DNA of 64,000 nt from Nostoc sp. NMS9 (lineage in GTDB: Bacteria > Cyanobacteriota > Cyanobacteriia > Cyanobacteriales > Nostocaceae), in NCBI RefSeq assembly GCF_017114995.1, contig NZ_JABXKL010000092.1, forward strand, positions 62,001 through 126,000. The letters run 5' to 3'. Under the pieces are notes generated by a model. That model was not told where the DNA came from, made no database searches, and saw only the letters and a list, made by a program, of their open reading frames with translations. The position numbers were made by a program, and so were the translations under genes. This document shows, one piece after another, positions 17,435-26,537 of the stretch. How positions within the stretch are numbered: the stretch's first letter is position 1; the number at the start of each line of letters is the position of its first letter.

Positions 17435-18103
17435 TTATCTAACATTTCTCAATAAAAAATCTGGCTGACCACAACTTTTTTGCGATCGCTTCAAAATTTC
17501 GGCGCTACAAATACCAGGTTCGCCGTTTTTGGAATAACAAAAGAAGACTTCTTGTAAAAATCTTCCTGAACCAGAACAAAAAGGTGCTACACCATCAGCA
17601 GTAATTTGATTATTCGCACTCACAAATGAATTTTTAAAATTTGTAATTGTGGTACGCACGGGTTTATTAGGGCGATTATAAGCTGCGGGAATAGCGATCG
17701 CATCTTTTAATTTTTTACTCAATGCCAAGTATTCGGCAGGAGTTTTTCCCGAACAAGTACCATGTTTTTCCCATTCATGATCGGGAAGTTTCGTGCTAGG
17801 AAACAAATCAGGAAACCGTCGCTTTACTTCCGATGGTAATTTTTGTGTGGAACAATTAGCAGGATAACCAGTTTGGTATTGTGGCCACAAACCATGTAGT
17901 ACAAAACCGAGTTTCCTTCCAGAACTGCACTGCGGCGGGTCACTGGTGCCATTTTTTGCACAATAATCCGGCGACCACGAGAGTGTCAGCACATAAAAAT
18001 CAAATTTACCCGGAGTACCGCGATTTTGAGCAATGGCAGCATTAGGTATAAAAATACCAGTAATTAGTAGAGAAGATGCAATTAAAAGTTTCTTAATCTG
18101 CAT
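17435..18103 (-). CDS. Secreted ribonuclease T2
   Basis: A 222-aa endoribonuclease with an N-terminal signal peptide (KKLLIASSLLITGIFIPNAAIAQ). Both catalytic segments are intact: CAS1 GFVLHGLWPQY and CAS2 HEWEKHGTCSG, each carrying its catalytic His. Six or more Cys suggest disulfides and a periplasmic or extracellular location. It probably scavenges phosphate and nucleosides from RNA. Confidence 0.93.
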   Translation of the reverse strand: MQIKKLLIASSLLITGIFIPNAAIAQNRGTPGKFDFYVLTLSWSPDYCAKNGTSDPPQCSSGRKLGFVLHGLWPQYQTGYPANCSTQKLPSEVKRRFPDLFPSTKLPDHEWEKHGTCSGKTPAEYLALSKKLKDAIAIPAAYNRPNKPVRTTITNFKNSFVSANNQITADGVAPFCSGSGRFLQEVFFCYSKNGEPGICSAEILKRSQKSCGQPDFLLRNVR

Positions 18104-18215
18104 AAAAACAGTTAGTTTACACTAAAAATAAAGTTATATACGATACATTGTTAAGAGTCAATAATCAAACCGTTTCGCAAAGTTATTAGTTACTCTCCCC
18201 TGCTCCCTCATCTTC

Positions 18216-18326
18216 CAATACGGTTCGGTTAAGGTTTTTTGATGAAAATTCTAGATCACAAAGATGCGATAAATCATTGTAGAGACGGCGATTCATCGCG
18301 TCTCTTGCCTTAATCGAACCGTATTG
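18216..18326. mobile_element. MITE-like element with 19-bp terminal inverted repeats
   Basis: Ends CAATACGGTTCGGTTAAGG and CCTTAATCGAACCGTATTG are near-perfect inverted repeats 111 bp apart, enclosing the GAGACG...CGTCTC palindrome core. A shorter, more diverged copy lies at 39748-39844. It has no coding capacity, so movement would need a transposase in trans. Confidence 0.65.
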
Positions 18327-18440
18327 CCTCATCTCCTCATTCCCCAGTCCCCAATCCCCAACGAATTCAGAAAAAGCAAATCTTGCTAGGGATTCTGGGA
18401 TATCCTTAAATAAGTGAAAGATTTGCCAAAAATAGTAAGA

Positions 18441-19607
18441 ATGAAGCTGGCAGCAAGAGTAAGTCAGGTAACACCTTCATTAACCTTAGCGATCGCAGCC
18501 AAGGCTAAGGCACTGAAGGCAGAGGGAATAGATGTTTGTAGTTTTAGCGCTGGAGAACCAGATTTTGATACCCCAGCGCATATTAAAGCCGCAGCAGTCA
18601 AAGCTTTGGATGAAGGCAAAACCAAATATGGTGCAGCAGCCGGAGAACCAAAGTTAAGGGAAGCGATCGCCCACAAGCTTAAAATTGATAACGGTCTTGA
18701 TTACAAGTCTGAGAATGTCATCGTCACCAATGGCGGTAAGCATTCTCTGTACAACTTAATCGTGGCGCTAATCGATCCAGGTGATGAGGTAATTATCCCC
18801 GCTCCTTACTGGCTAAGTTATCCCGAAATGGTGACTTTAGTCGGCGGGGTTTCGGTAATTGTCCCTACAGATGCAACGACGGGTTATAAAATTACTCCCG
18901 AACAACTCCGTAAAGCAATCACGCCGAAGACGAAGTTATTTATCCTCAACTCCCCATCTAATCCCACAGGGATGGTTTACACGCCAGATGAAATCAAAGC
19001 ACTGGCGCAGGTAGTAGTTGATGCAGATATCTTTGTTGTCTCTGATGAGATTTACGAAAAGATTCTCTACGACGGTGCAGAACATATCAGCATCGGTTCT
19101 CTGGGGAAGGAAATTTTTGACCGCACTTTGATTAGTAATGGGTTTGCAAAGGCTTATTCTATGACTGGGTGGAGACTTGGTTATTTAGCAGGGCCCGTGG
19201 AAATCATTAAAGCAGCGAGTACCATTCAAGGGCATAGTACATCTAACGTGTGTACCTTTGCCCAATATGGTGCGATCGCGGCACTACAAAGTCCTCAAGA
19301 TTGTGTCGAAGAAATGCGCCAAGCCTTCGCCAAACGCCGACAGGTAATGCTAGACAGACTCAACGCCATTCCCGGATTGAGTACCGCAAAACCAGATGGC
19401 GCTTTTTATCTGTTCCCTGATATCAGCAAAACTGGTTTAAAATCTCTAGAATTTTGTGACGCTTTACTGGAAGAACATCAAGTTGCAGTCATTCCCGGAA
19501 TTGCTTTTGGCGCTGATGACAACATTCGCCTTTCCTACGCCACAGATATGGCGACGATTGAAAAGGGAATGGATAGATTAGAGAAATTTGTCAAGTCGCG
19601 TATTTAG
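18441..19607 (+). CDS. aspC: Aspartate aminotransferase (PLP fold type I)
   Basis: The 388-aa enzyme transfers the amino group between aspartate and 2-oxoglutarate. Landmarks are SAGEPDFDTP, TKYGAAAGEPKLREAIA, the NSPSNPTG substrate loop, VVSDEIYEKILYD with the PLP-pyridine Asp, and the Schiff-base Lys in SNGFAKAYSMTGWRLGYLAGP. These place it in the class I gamma group (thermophilic-type AspAT). Start ATG 18441 is preferred to the in-frame GTG at 18414, because family members begin MKLAARVSQVTPS. Prephenate or other keto acids are possible extra substrates. Confidence 0.92.
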   Translation: MKLAARVSQVTPSLTLAIAAKAKALKAEGIDVCSFSAGEPDFDTPAHIKAAAVKALDEGKTKYGAAAGEPKLREAIAHKLKIDNGLDYKSENVIVTNGGKHSLYNLIVALIDPGDEVIIPAPYWLSYPEMVTLVGGVSVIVPTDATTGYKITPEQLRKAITPKTKLFILNSPSNPTGMVYTPDEIKALAQVVVDADIFVVSDEIYEKILYDGAEHISIGSLGKEIFDRTLISNGFAKAYSMTGWRLGYLAGPVEIIKAASTIQGHSTSNVCTFAQYGAIAALQSPQDCVEEMRQAFAKRRQVMLDRLNAIPGLSTAKPDGAFYLFPDISKTGLKSLEFCDALLEEHQVAVIPGIAFGADDNIRLSYATDMATIEKGMDRLEKFVKSRI

Positions 19608-19718
19608 TTGGTTGTCGTTTGTCAGTTGTCATTTGTCATTTGTGAGGAGAATTTACCAACTCTCCAAGTTTTTAACTCCACTTTTTCGACTCAGAACGGG
19701 TGGAGTTCATTTTTAAAC

Positions 19719-19900
19719 CTCAAGTTTCGTGTTCTGAACTTGAAGTTTCATGTTCTGAGGCTCAAGTTTCGTGTTCTAAACTTGAAGTTCCGTGTTCTGA
19801 GGCTCAAGTTTCGTGTTCTGAACTTAAAGTTTCATGTTCTGAAGCTCAAGTTTTGTGTTCTGAACTTGAAGTTTCATGTTCTGAAGCTCAAATTCCGCGC
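19719..19900. repeat. 42-bp (2 x 21) tandem array after aspC
   Basis: Four and a half copies alternate two related 21-mers, CTCAAGTTTCGTGTTCTGAAC and TTGAAGTTTCATGTTCTGAGG type. Like the arrays at 10423 and 25043 it is 21-bp phased and free of stops in several frames; the resulting frames (81 and 151 codons) are not credible genes. Just before it (19617-19650) lie TCATTTG STRR heptamers. Confidence 0.85.
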
Positions 19901-19903
19901 ATT

Positions 19904-20119
19904 CTATACAAACAAGCGCGCCACGGTGCAAACAAAATTTGGTAACAGAGGTGAAGAGAGGTCATCTGTTGCGAATAATGTTGCTACTAATTTCAGAACT
20001 GCTTTTTCTCGGCGATACACTTCAACCTGTTGTAATTGCCAGTTCAAAATCCAATATTCTTGAACTCCTCTAGAAGCATATAATTTTAGCTTGATTTCGC
20101 GTAGGCTGTCATTTGTCAT
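19904..20119 (-). pseudogene. 5'-truncated Uma2 family gene
   Basis: The 71 codons encode the C-terminal third of a Uma2 protein: REIKLKLYASRGVQEYWILN, VEVYRREKAVLKLVATLFA and SSPLLPNFVCTVARLF. The upstream part with the catalytic acidic residues is missing and is replaced by STRR repeats (20107-20130). The stop side abuts the tandem array at 19719-19900. It is probably a dead remnant. Confidence 0.7.
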
Positions 20120-20146
20120 TTGTTATTCTCCTCCATGCCCAATGCC

Positions 20147-21334
20147 CTATATCAACTTCATCTCCTGCAACCCCTGGCGTAGTCTCTTCGCCTCTTCGGG
20201 ATTATACCTTTCATGAAGGGCGATCGCTTTTTTAAAAGCCGTTAAACTATCTTGATGATTGCCAATTTTCAGCAACACTACCCCCAAATTTTGATATGCT
20301 TCGGCATAGTTGGGATTTAAAGTGATTGCATGTTGATAATATACGATCGCATCTGCAAATAAACCCAAAGCCTTAAATGTCATTGCCAAATTATAATGTC
20401 CAAAAACAAAAGTAGGATCAATTTTCAAAGCTGTGGCATAAGCAGTTTTCGCACCGTTGAAATCTCCTGCTGCTTTGAGTAAGTTACCCAAGTTGTTGTA
20501 TGCTCCTAGTTTAAGCATGGGATAAATTGGCAATTTGATGGCAGCTTGATAGTGATAAATCGCCTGTGGGGATTTTTGCAACCGACTGTAAGCTATTCCT
20601 AAATGATAGTGGAGTTCATATAAAATATCGTAGTTGTCTTCAGCAACGGTGATTCCTCGTCTCAGTAAATCCATACCTTGAGAAATTTTCCCAGTTTGTA
20701 CATACAATGCCCCTAATTTACTGCAAACATAGGGGTCATCAGGATGAGTTGCGAGAAACCCTTCCATCGCCGTAGCGGCTTTGGCATATTTGTTATTTTG
20801 AGCGATCGCACTTTTTTGATATCCTGTGTGTACAAGGGCAACGCCAGGTAAATAACCTATTTGCCAGTGAGGTTCTCTGGTTAAAATTTCTGACACACTA
20901 TCATCTACCAAGGCATGGTAAGGACGGTCAAAACGAATGTCTGGATGATTGCGGAATAGCCTGGAAACCAGAGAATAGGGAGATTGTTCTGCACCAACTT
21001 CCTGGCGGACGAGGTTGATGAGTAGGTATTCATCTCTAGCGATCGCCTCTCGTAACTGCGGTACAATTGCTGAAGTCAGAGTTTCATCAGCATCTAATAC
21101 CAAAATCCAATCACTAGTGACATATTTGAGAGCTGCATTGCGGGCAGCACTGAAGTCATTACACCATTTAAAATGATGGACTTTTGCACCGAGTTGTTGG
21201 GCAATATTGGGAGTGCGATCAATTGAGCCTGTATCCAAGACTATCATTTCATCCACTACTTTTCTCACACTGCTCAGGCATTTAGGCAGTGTTGCTGCTT
21301 CGTTTTTCACAATCATGCATAGACTTAAACTCAT
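20147..21334 (-). CDS. Glycosyltransferase family 2 with TPR repeats
   Basis: In this 395-aa protein, residues 1-230 form a GT-A fold: CMIVKNEAATLPKCL, VLDTGSIDRT, and the metal-binding DAD in ILVLDADETL. Residues about 200-380 hold five or six tetratricopeptide repeats (YNNLGNLLKAAGDFNGAKTAY, AYQNLGVVLLKIGNHQDSL). Such GT2-TPR proteins act in cell-surface polysaccharide or protein glycosylation, with the TPR recruiting a partner. The sugar and acceptor cannot be read from sequence. Confidence 0.9.
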   Translation of the reverse strand: MSLSLCMIVKNEAATLPKCLSSVRKVVDEMIVLDTGSIDRTPNIAQQLGAKVHHFKWCNDFSAARNAALKYVTSDWILVLDADETLTSAIVPQLREAIARDEYLLINLVRQEVGAEQSPYSLVSRLFRNHPDIRFDRPYHALVDDSVSEILTREPHWQIGYLPGVALVHTGYQKSAIAQNNKYAKAATAMEGFLATHPDDPYVCSKLGALYVQTGKISQGMDLLRRGITVAEDNYDILYELHYHLGIAYSRLQKSPQAIYHYQAAIKLPIYPMLKLGAYNNLGNLLKAAGDFNGAKTAYATALKIDPTFVFGHYNLAMTFKALGLFADAIVYYQHAITLNPNYAEAYQNLGVVLLKIGNHQDSLTAFKKAIALHERYNPEEAKRLRQGLQEMKLI

Positions 21335-21745
21335 AATTTAAAAATTGGGAGTGGCGAGTAGTGAATAGAGGGATAAGGGAGATGAGAAAGCAACATCTTT
21401 ACTTCCTATTCCCTTTAACAGTGATAGACTTTGCATAGTGGAAGATTTGCCTCGATTATGAAATGTTACAATCAAGGCTTTTGTATAGAACAGAAATACT
21501 GGCAAATGATATTAAGGATGACAGTGTAATAGATAAACTGTCAGTATAAATTACCAGTGTCAATTTATGCTGATCCATCTGAGTTTACAGGTAATATAAA
21601 ATTGCTAACGTAGGCGTAGCCCGCCCTTAGACATTGCATCAGGGAATATTAACTGAATCTGGATTGGACTAACTATTTAGCTGTTATTACCCATTTTTTA
21701 TGATTATATAACTATAATACACATTATCGAAAAGTCATATATGTA
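21335..21745. other. Intergenic region with a dispersed repeat
   Basis: This 411-bp gap between divergent genes contains one degraded copy of the GCGTAGGCGTAGCCCGC repeat (21604-21638); the rest is AT-rich and should hold the promoters of the GT2 gene and pxcA. No coding signal is seen. Confidence 0.5.
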
Positions 21746-23008
21746 ATGAAAAACTCACTTACCAGAACATTCCAAAAATATTTGCGATCGCTTAACCGTT
21801 GGTTTTCAGATACACCAGAAAGGGCACTTTTAGAAGCTTACCAAGCAGCTCAGAGAATTAAAAACATTGAGAACGAACATTTTGATAACAAAAAAATATC
21901 TTTACAATCAGTAAAGTATACTGAAAATGTAATGTCTTATTGGCAAGTATATCTTAAGAAGAACCTAACTATTATTAAGATCAGGCTTGCAGAATTCCAG
22001 CTTAGTCGGGGAATTGTCAATATCTCTAATTCTGTTTTATTAGAAAAATTGAAGATTATTGATGAAGTAGTAGAGAGGTATACTATCAAAGATGAACTAA
22101 TTAACAATACTCCATTAGTGTCAACTTATCAGCCTTTAAACATTAATGATAACGAAATAAAAAAACAGCTAAATTCATCTAATATAAATGATAGTCAAAT
22201 TAACGCTCAAATTCAAAAACCTGGACTGCCTAAGAGTTCTATTGGCAGAAGAATTAATAAAATTCAAGCAGATTTTGCACCGCAGACAGAAGAAGAGTTT
22301 GTCAGGAATTATCGCCTTTCTAAAGGTAGAACAATAATTGCCCTGCGATTTTTGATAGTTCTCATTCTTGTACCGCTTTTAACTCAATATTTATCTAAAG
22401 AATTTTTAGTAACTCCAATACTAGAAAGAGTTAGAGGAGATAATACAACTAAAATATTCATCAATTCTGACATGGAAAAAGAAGCTCTCCATGAATTACA
22501 TAATTTTCAAGAAGAACTGAGATTTGAATATTTTATTAATCAAGCACCACCACTTTCTTCAGAGCTAACACAAGAAAAAATCAAAAGTAAAGCAATTGAA
22601 ATCTCGGAAGAATTTAGCAGAAAAAGTAATAGTAGTATTAGTAATGCTTTTGCTGATTTAATATCACTCTTTTCTTTTGGTATAGTTATCGCCATGAGCA
22701 AAAGAGAAATTGTGATTCTTAAGTCTTTTATGGATACCATTGTATCTGGTCTCAGCGATAGTGCCAAGGCTTTTTTAATTATTCTGTTTACAGATATATT
22801 TGTAGGATTTCACTCACCAGATGGGTGGGAAGTTCTTCTGGCGGGATTGGCAGAACATTTAGGTCTACCAGCCAGTAGAAATGTAATCTTTTTCTTTATT
22901 GCTACATTTCCTGTGATTTTAAACACTATCTTTAAATACTGGATATTCCGCTATCTCAGTCGTTTATCTCCATCGGCATTAGCTACATTAAAAGAGATGG
23001 ACGAGTAA
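21746..23008 (+). CDS. pxcA: Proton extrusion protein PxcA (CemA family)
   Basis: A 420-aa integral membrane protein. Cyanobacterial PxcA is needed for light-induced proton efflux and pH homeostasis; the chloroplast homologue is CemA. The N-terminal 190 residues are soluble. Then come a membrane span at about 200-220 (ALRFLIVLILVPLLTQYL) and a conserved C-terminal core with three hydrophobic stretches: ISLFSFGIVIA, AKAFLIILFTDIFVGFHSPDGW and NVIFFFIATFPVILNTIFKYWIF. The motif FHSPDGWE is characteristic. The N-terminus is longer than in plastid CemA, as in other cyanobacteria. Confidence 0.93.
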   Translation: MKNSLTRTFQKYLRSLNRWFSDTPERALLEAYQAAQRIKNIENEHFDNKKISLQSVKYTENVMSYWQVYLKKNLTIIKIRLAEFQLSRGIVNISNSVLLEKLKIIDEVVERYTIKDELINNTPLVSTYQPLNINDNEIKKQLNSSNINDSQINAQIQKPGLPKSSIGRRINKIQADFAPQTEEEFVRNYRLSKGRTIIALRFLIVLILVPLLTQYLSKEFLVTPILERVRGDNTTKIFINSDMEKEALHELHNFQEELRFEYFINQAPPLSSELTQEKIKSKAIEISEEFSRKSNSSISNAFADLISLFSFGIVIAMSKREIVILKSFMDTIVSGLSDSAKAFLIILFTDIFVGFHSPDGWEVLLAGLAEHLGLPASRNVIFFFIATFPVILNTIFKYWIFRYLSRLSPSALATLKEMDE

Positions 23009-23159
23009 TTTGTAATTATCCAATGCCCAAATTCACTTACTTTGACTAAAGAATATATTTTTTCCCAGAAATCAATTAATTACAAATTACGAATTATTTT
23101 CACGCATTTGTCTTTTGATTCGCTAGGCTATGTATATCCTGGTTTTTCTGAAGTATACT

Positions 23160-23636
23160 ATGGATTTTGAAAGCAAAGCTAATGCCTCAACTCCTACAGA
23201 CAACATAGAGTTTGCTCAACCAACTACTACCCGTAAGCCGCTGGAATTGCTGCGAGATACTGAGGCTTTGCTTCGTCGCCCAACTGTTGCGAAACTGTCG
23301 CCGATTTTGCCACCAAAACTGAGCAATAGATTCCAAGCAACCTCATCTTTGGCAGATGACTCCTTTAAGGAACTGGCAGAAATTGACCTAAATACTATTA
23401 GTGATTTTGAACTGCGTCCTGCACGAATTCTTGTTGGCTTGAGCCTTGTTGGTTTTGGAGCACTCATGATATTGGTGCTTCTGCTATACTTAAACACATT
23501 GCATCCAAAAACCAGTACAGTTGAGCAGATTCGGCAATATTGGTATCAATATATTTGGTTTGTCAGTTTAGGTGTCACGGGGATGTTTATCTTGGGACGT
23601 GAAGCAATGCGTCCTATGCCAAAACGACCGAAGTAA
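23160..23636 (+). CDS. Two-span membrane protein, unknown (cyanobacterial)
   Basis: A 158-aa protein with a soluble, Pro/Thr-rich N-terminal 95 residues and two membrane spans (about 98-119, ILVGLSLVGFGALMILVLLL; about 134-148, YIWFVSLGVTGMFIL), ending in a basic tail, MRPMPKRPK. ATG 23160 (MDFESKANAS) is preferred over 23130. It lies 151 bp after pxcA on the same strand and may share its transcript. I do not recognise a family. Confidence 0.7.
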   Translation: MDFESKANASTPTDNIEFAQPTTTRKPLELLRDTEALLRRPTVAKLSPILPPKLSNRFQATSSLADDSFKELAEIDLNTISDFELRPARILVGLSLVGFGALMILVLLLYLNTLHPKTSTVEQIRQYWYQYIWFVSLGVTGMFILGREAMRPMPKRPK

Positions 23637-23832
23637 TTCATAATTAAGTTTTGTCATAGAGATATGAGTGAAAAAAATGTAGAGAGGTAGCAGTGCTAAC
23701 TCTCTAAAAGGTTTCTGGAGAACGCATAATGGTTAAAAAATCAGGATAAACTTTGGTGAATAAATATACCAATTATTCTAAATTACCAATCAACGAAGAG
23801 GCTCTTGGTTGGGGCAGGGAGCGGGGGGAAAT

Positions 23833-23917
23833 GACCCCAATCAAAAGCCGTGAAGCGGAGCGGAACATGTTCTTACGTCCCCCACTTCTTAAAAGTGGTT
23901 CTCGAATTGATTGGGTC
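23833..23917. repeat. Inverted-repeat element (GACCCCAATCAA / TTGATTGGGTC)
   Basis: An 85-bp stretch bounded by imperfect 11-12-bp inverted repeats and containing the ACTTCTTAAAAGT hairpin also seen at 16076-16108. It is flanked on the right by CTCCCTG STRR heptamers (about 23938-23970). The remainder of the 23637-24019 gap shows no gene. Confidence 0.5.
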
Positions 23918-24019
23918 TAATCCCCATTTGAACCATCCCCCTTGCTCCCTGCTCCCTGCTCCCTTGCCTCTTCTTCAAAATATGCTTGTGTATTAATTAG
24001 CTGCTAGGAGATTTTATAC

Positions 24020-24889
24020 ATGAATCATGATGCTTTCATTGTTTCGCCAGGTTCAAAGATTTCTCTGAAAAAAAACTATGACCCAGCTTATAAAACTGAT
24101 TTTCATGAAAAAACTGATGCTGCAACAAAATTACAGGTAGATATTGAACGACTAGCTAATTACCAAAATATTCTCTATGCTCAAAACACCTATGCTCTGT
24201 TGATTATTTTTCAAGCAATGGATGCTGCTGGCAAAGATAGCACTATTAAACACGTGACTTCTGGTGTTAATCCGCAGGGATTTCAGGTGTTTAGTTTTAA
24301 GGGCCCCAGTGCGGAAGAATTAGACCATGACTACTTGTGGCGCTCAATGAAAGCTCTGCCAGAAAGAGGAAGAATTGGTATATTCAACCGTTCATACTAT
24401 GAAGAAGTGCTAGTGGTTCGTGTCCATCCAGAAATGCTTCAGAAACAACAACTTCCTCACTTCCCTAATGGAAAAAAGATATGGAAACAGCGTTTTGAAG
24501 AAATCAATAACTTTGAAAAATATTTGGTTGATAATGGTGTAATCATTTTGAAGTTTTTTCTAAATGTATCTAAGTCAGAGCAGAAAAAACGCTTTTTAGC
24601 ACGGATTGATTCTCCTGAAAAAAATTGGAAATTTTCAGATAACGATGTCCGAGAACGAGCTTTTTGGGATGATTATATGAATGCTTATGAAGAGGTTTTT
24701 AATAATACTAGTACTAAATGGGCACCGTGGTATATTATTCCTGCCGATCGCAAATGGTTTACCCGTCTCACCGTTGCCAATATCATCTGTACAAAATTAG
24801 AAGAACTAAATCTGCAATACCCAACAGTTAGTGAAGAACATAAGCAGCAACTTTTGGAGGCGAAACGTATTCTAGAGCAGGAAGGTTAA
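24020..24889 (+). CDS. ppk2: Polyphosphate kinase 2 family phosphotransferase
   Basis: The 289-aa enzyme uses polyphosphate to phosphorylate nucleotides. The P-loop is AMDAAGKDSTIKH near residue 75. The second acidic motif is IGIFNRSYYEEVLVVRVHP, and the lid module is KKRFLARIDSPEKNWKFSDND. Length and the single PPK2 domain fit the one-domain classes (I or III); the Asn in FNRSYYE is seen in class III enzymes, which act on AMP and ADP. The class is my inference. Confidence 0.9.
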   Translation: MNHDAFIVSPGSKISLKKNYDPAYKTDFHEKTDAATKLQVDIERLANYQNILYAQNTYALLIIFQAMDAAGKDSTIKHVTSGVNPQGFQVFSFKGPSAEELDHDYLWRSMKALPERGRIGIFNRSYYEEVLVVRVHPEMLQKQQLPHFPNGKKIWKQRFEEINNFEKYLVDNGVIILKFFLNVSKSEQKKRFLARIDSPEKNWKFSDNDVRERAFWDDYMNAYEEVFNNTSTKWAPWYIIPADRKWFTRLTVANIICTKLEELNLQYPTVSEEHKQQLLEAKRILEQEG

Positions 24890-25042
24890 CCTGTGAATTT
24901 GATAGGTAAAGACAAAAAAATACTGAAGTAGTTCAGATAGACTGTATAATCTATGTAAATAAGGATAAAAATAAGAATAAAAAATCGTAACTTTATTAAT
25001 GCTATTTGTAACTAAAGAAGTTACGTAGGCGTCAATATAGTT

Positions 25043-25210
25043 TAATGAGTCTTTGATACTCATTAATGAAGCTCAGAACTCCATTAATGAGTCTTTGATA
25101 CTCGTGAATGAGGCTTTGAACTCCGTTAATGAGTCTTTGATACTCGTGAATGAAGCTCAGAACTCCGTTAATGAGTCTTTGATACTGGTGGACGCAAATC
25201 AGAACTCCAC
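25043..25210. repeat. 42-bp (2 x 21) tandem array before a receiver fragment
   Basis: Four copies of a 42-mer alternate TAATGAGTCTTTGATACTCG and GAATGAAGCTCAGAACTCCG. The GAGTCTTTGATACTCG half is the reverse complement of the unit in the 10423-10757 array, so the two arrays belong to one family. The frame running through it (NEALNSVNESLILV heptads) continues into the receiver fragment. Confidence 0.88.
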
Positions 25211-25418
25211 TATAGATATGATCATGCCGTTAATGGATGGGGAAACAGCCATCAGCACCTTGCAAATCATCAACCTAAAAGTGCAAATTATTGCCATGAG
25301 TGGATTAGCTAGGTCTGAGGCATTACTAGAAACTACGGGTATTGGTATCCAAGGCTTCTTAGCGAAACCCTTCACCGCCAATCAATTATTGAATTTTGTC
25401 CAAACAATATTCCGTTAA
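25211..25418 (+). pseudogene. C-terminal half of a CheY-like receiver domain
   Basis: The 69 codons start at the phospho-acceptor segment (IDMIMPLMDGETA) and continue through IIAMSGLARSE to the conserved Lys in GFLAKPFTANQLL. Beta-1 to alpha-2 and the acidic DD pair are missing, replaced in frame by the 21-bp-phased tandem array. It resembles the receiver of hybrid histidine kinases. A translated fusion starting near 25053 is possible, but it could not fold as a working receiver. Confidence 0.7.
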
Positions 25419-25472
25419 AATCAATTTGCTATGATACTCAGCCAAATTTAAATTCTGGAGTTTTGTGACTCT

Positions 25473-26069
25473 GTGCCTACTCAGTTATCGACTATCAATG
25501 CCCTGAGACAGCCCACTAGTTCTGCTTGGGTTGAACAAGCGATCGCTAACTTAGATATCATCTTACTCGACCACTCCCACTGTGAACGCAAAGCAGCAGG
25601 CGTGGCCTTGAATATGATGTTTCGCTACCCTTCCAATACTAAAATGGTACGGGAGTTAACTGCGATCGCCCGCGAAGAACTAGAACACTTTGAGCTAGTT
25701 AACCAATGGTTAGAACGCCGGAATATTCCCCTAGCTCCCCTACCACCGCCTCCCTACGGCGCTCTTTTAAAAGCTACTGTCCGCCCCAAAGAACCTGAGC
25801 GATTTCTGGATTCCTTACTAGTCACTGGTTTAATTGAAGCTCGCTCTCACGAACGCTTGGGACTATTAGCTGCTTACTGTCCAGAGCCAGAGTTAGCAAA
25901 ATTTTATCGTGGGCTAATGGCATCCGAAGCGCGTCACTACGGTATATATTGGGTTTTAGCTGCTACTTATTTCGACAAAGAAATTGTCATGCAACGGCTT
26001 GATGAATTAGCAATTGTCGAAAGCGAGTTGCTAGCGACTTTGCACCCAGAACCTAGAATTCACAGTTAG
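25473..26069 (+). CDS. miaE: tRNA-(ms2io6A37)-hydroxylase
   Basis: A 198-aa diiron monooxygenase that hydroxylates the isopentenyl group of ms2i6A at tRNA position 37. The four-helix bundle ligands are visible: Glu in HSHCERKAAG, the ExxH of REELEHFELV, Glu in LIEARSHERLG and the ExxH of ASEARHYGIYW. The start is GTG 25473 with GGAG 12-15 nt upstream. Confidence 0.92.
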   Translation: MPTQLSTINALRQPTSSAWVEQAIANLDIILLDHSHCERKAAGVALNMMFRYPSNTKMVRELTAIAREELEHFELVNQWLERRNIPLAPLPPPPYGALLKATVRPKEPERFLDSLLVTGLIEARSHERLGLLAAYCPEPELAKFYRGLMASEARHYGIYWVLAATYFDKEIVMQRLDELAIVESELLATLHPEPRIHS

Positions 26070-26087
26070 TAGACTAACCCAACAGAT

Positions 26088-26492
26088 ATGAAGCTTCAGC
26101 TAACACACCTGAGACTGCTTGTCTCCAACTACAAAGATTCTTTTCTGTTCTACCGGGATCTGCTGAAATTTGATGTCGATTGGGGCGATGAAGATAGCGG
26201 ATATGCTGAGTTTAATACCGGATATCTCAAGCTGGGTTTGTTCAAAAAAGAATTAATGGCTGAAGTAGTCCCAAGAATTGAACAGCCTTCGTATGTTGTC
26301 AATCGAGATAAAATTGTCTTGATTTTCGCAGTTGATAACGTAGATGAAGTCTATGAGCAAGTAAAGGCTCAGAATGCAGTCGTTGTGACTCAACCACAAG
26401 ATCGCCCAAGCTGGGGAATCCGCACAGCTCATTTGCGCGATCCTGATGGCAATCTGATCGAAATCTACAACAATCTAGGAATTATCAGTTAA
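26088..26492 (+). CDS. VOC-fold protein (glyoxalase/bleomycin-resistance family)
   Basis: A 134-aa protein with the two-module vicinal-oxygen-chelate fold. It starts LTHLRLLVSNYKDSFLFYRDLL and ends RTAHLRDPDGNLIEIYNNL, where the Glu is the usual metal ligand. The first-module His in LTHLRL is also present. The substrate is unknown. It lies 18 bp after miaE, so is probably cotranscribed. Confidence 0.85.
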   Translation: MKLQLTHLRLLVSNYKDSFLFYRDLLKFDVDWGDEDSGYAEFNTGYLKLGLFKKELMAEVVPRIEQPSYVVNRDKIVLIFAVDNVDEVYEQVKAQNAVVVTQPQDRPSWGIRTAHLRDPDGNLIEIYNNLGIIS

Positions 26493-26537
26493 AAGTTCCT
26501 GCCAACAACGTTATGAAGTAATTAATCATGAATTAGC

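Noticed and set aside
19608..20063. 151- and 81-codon frames after aspC
   Set aside because: Composed of the tandem repeat plus antisense of the Uma2 remnant.
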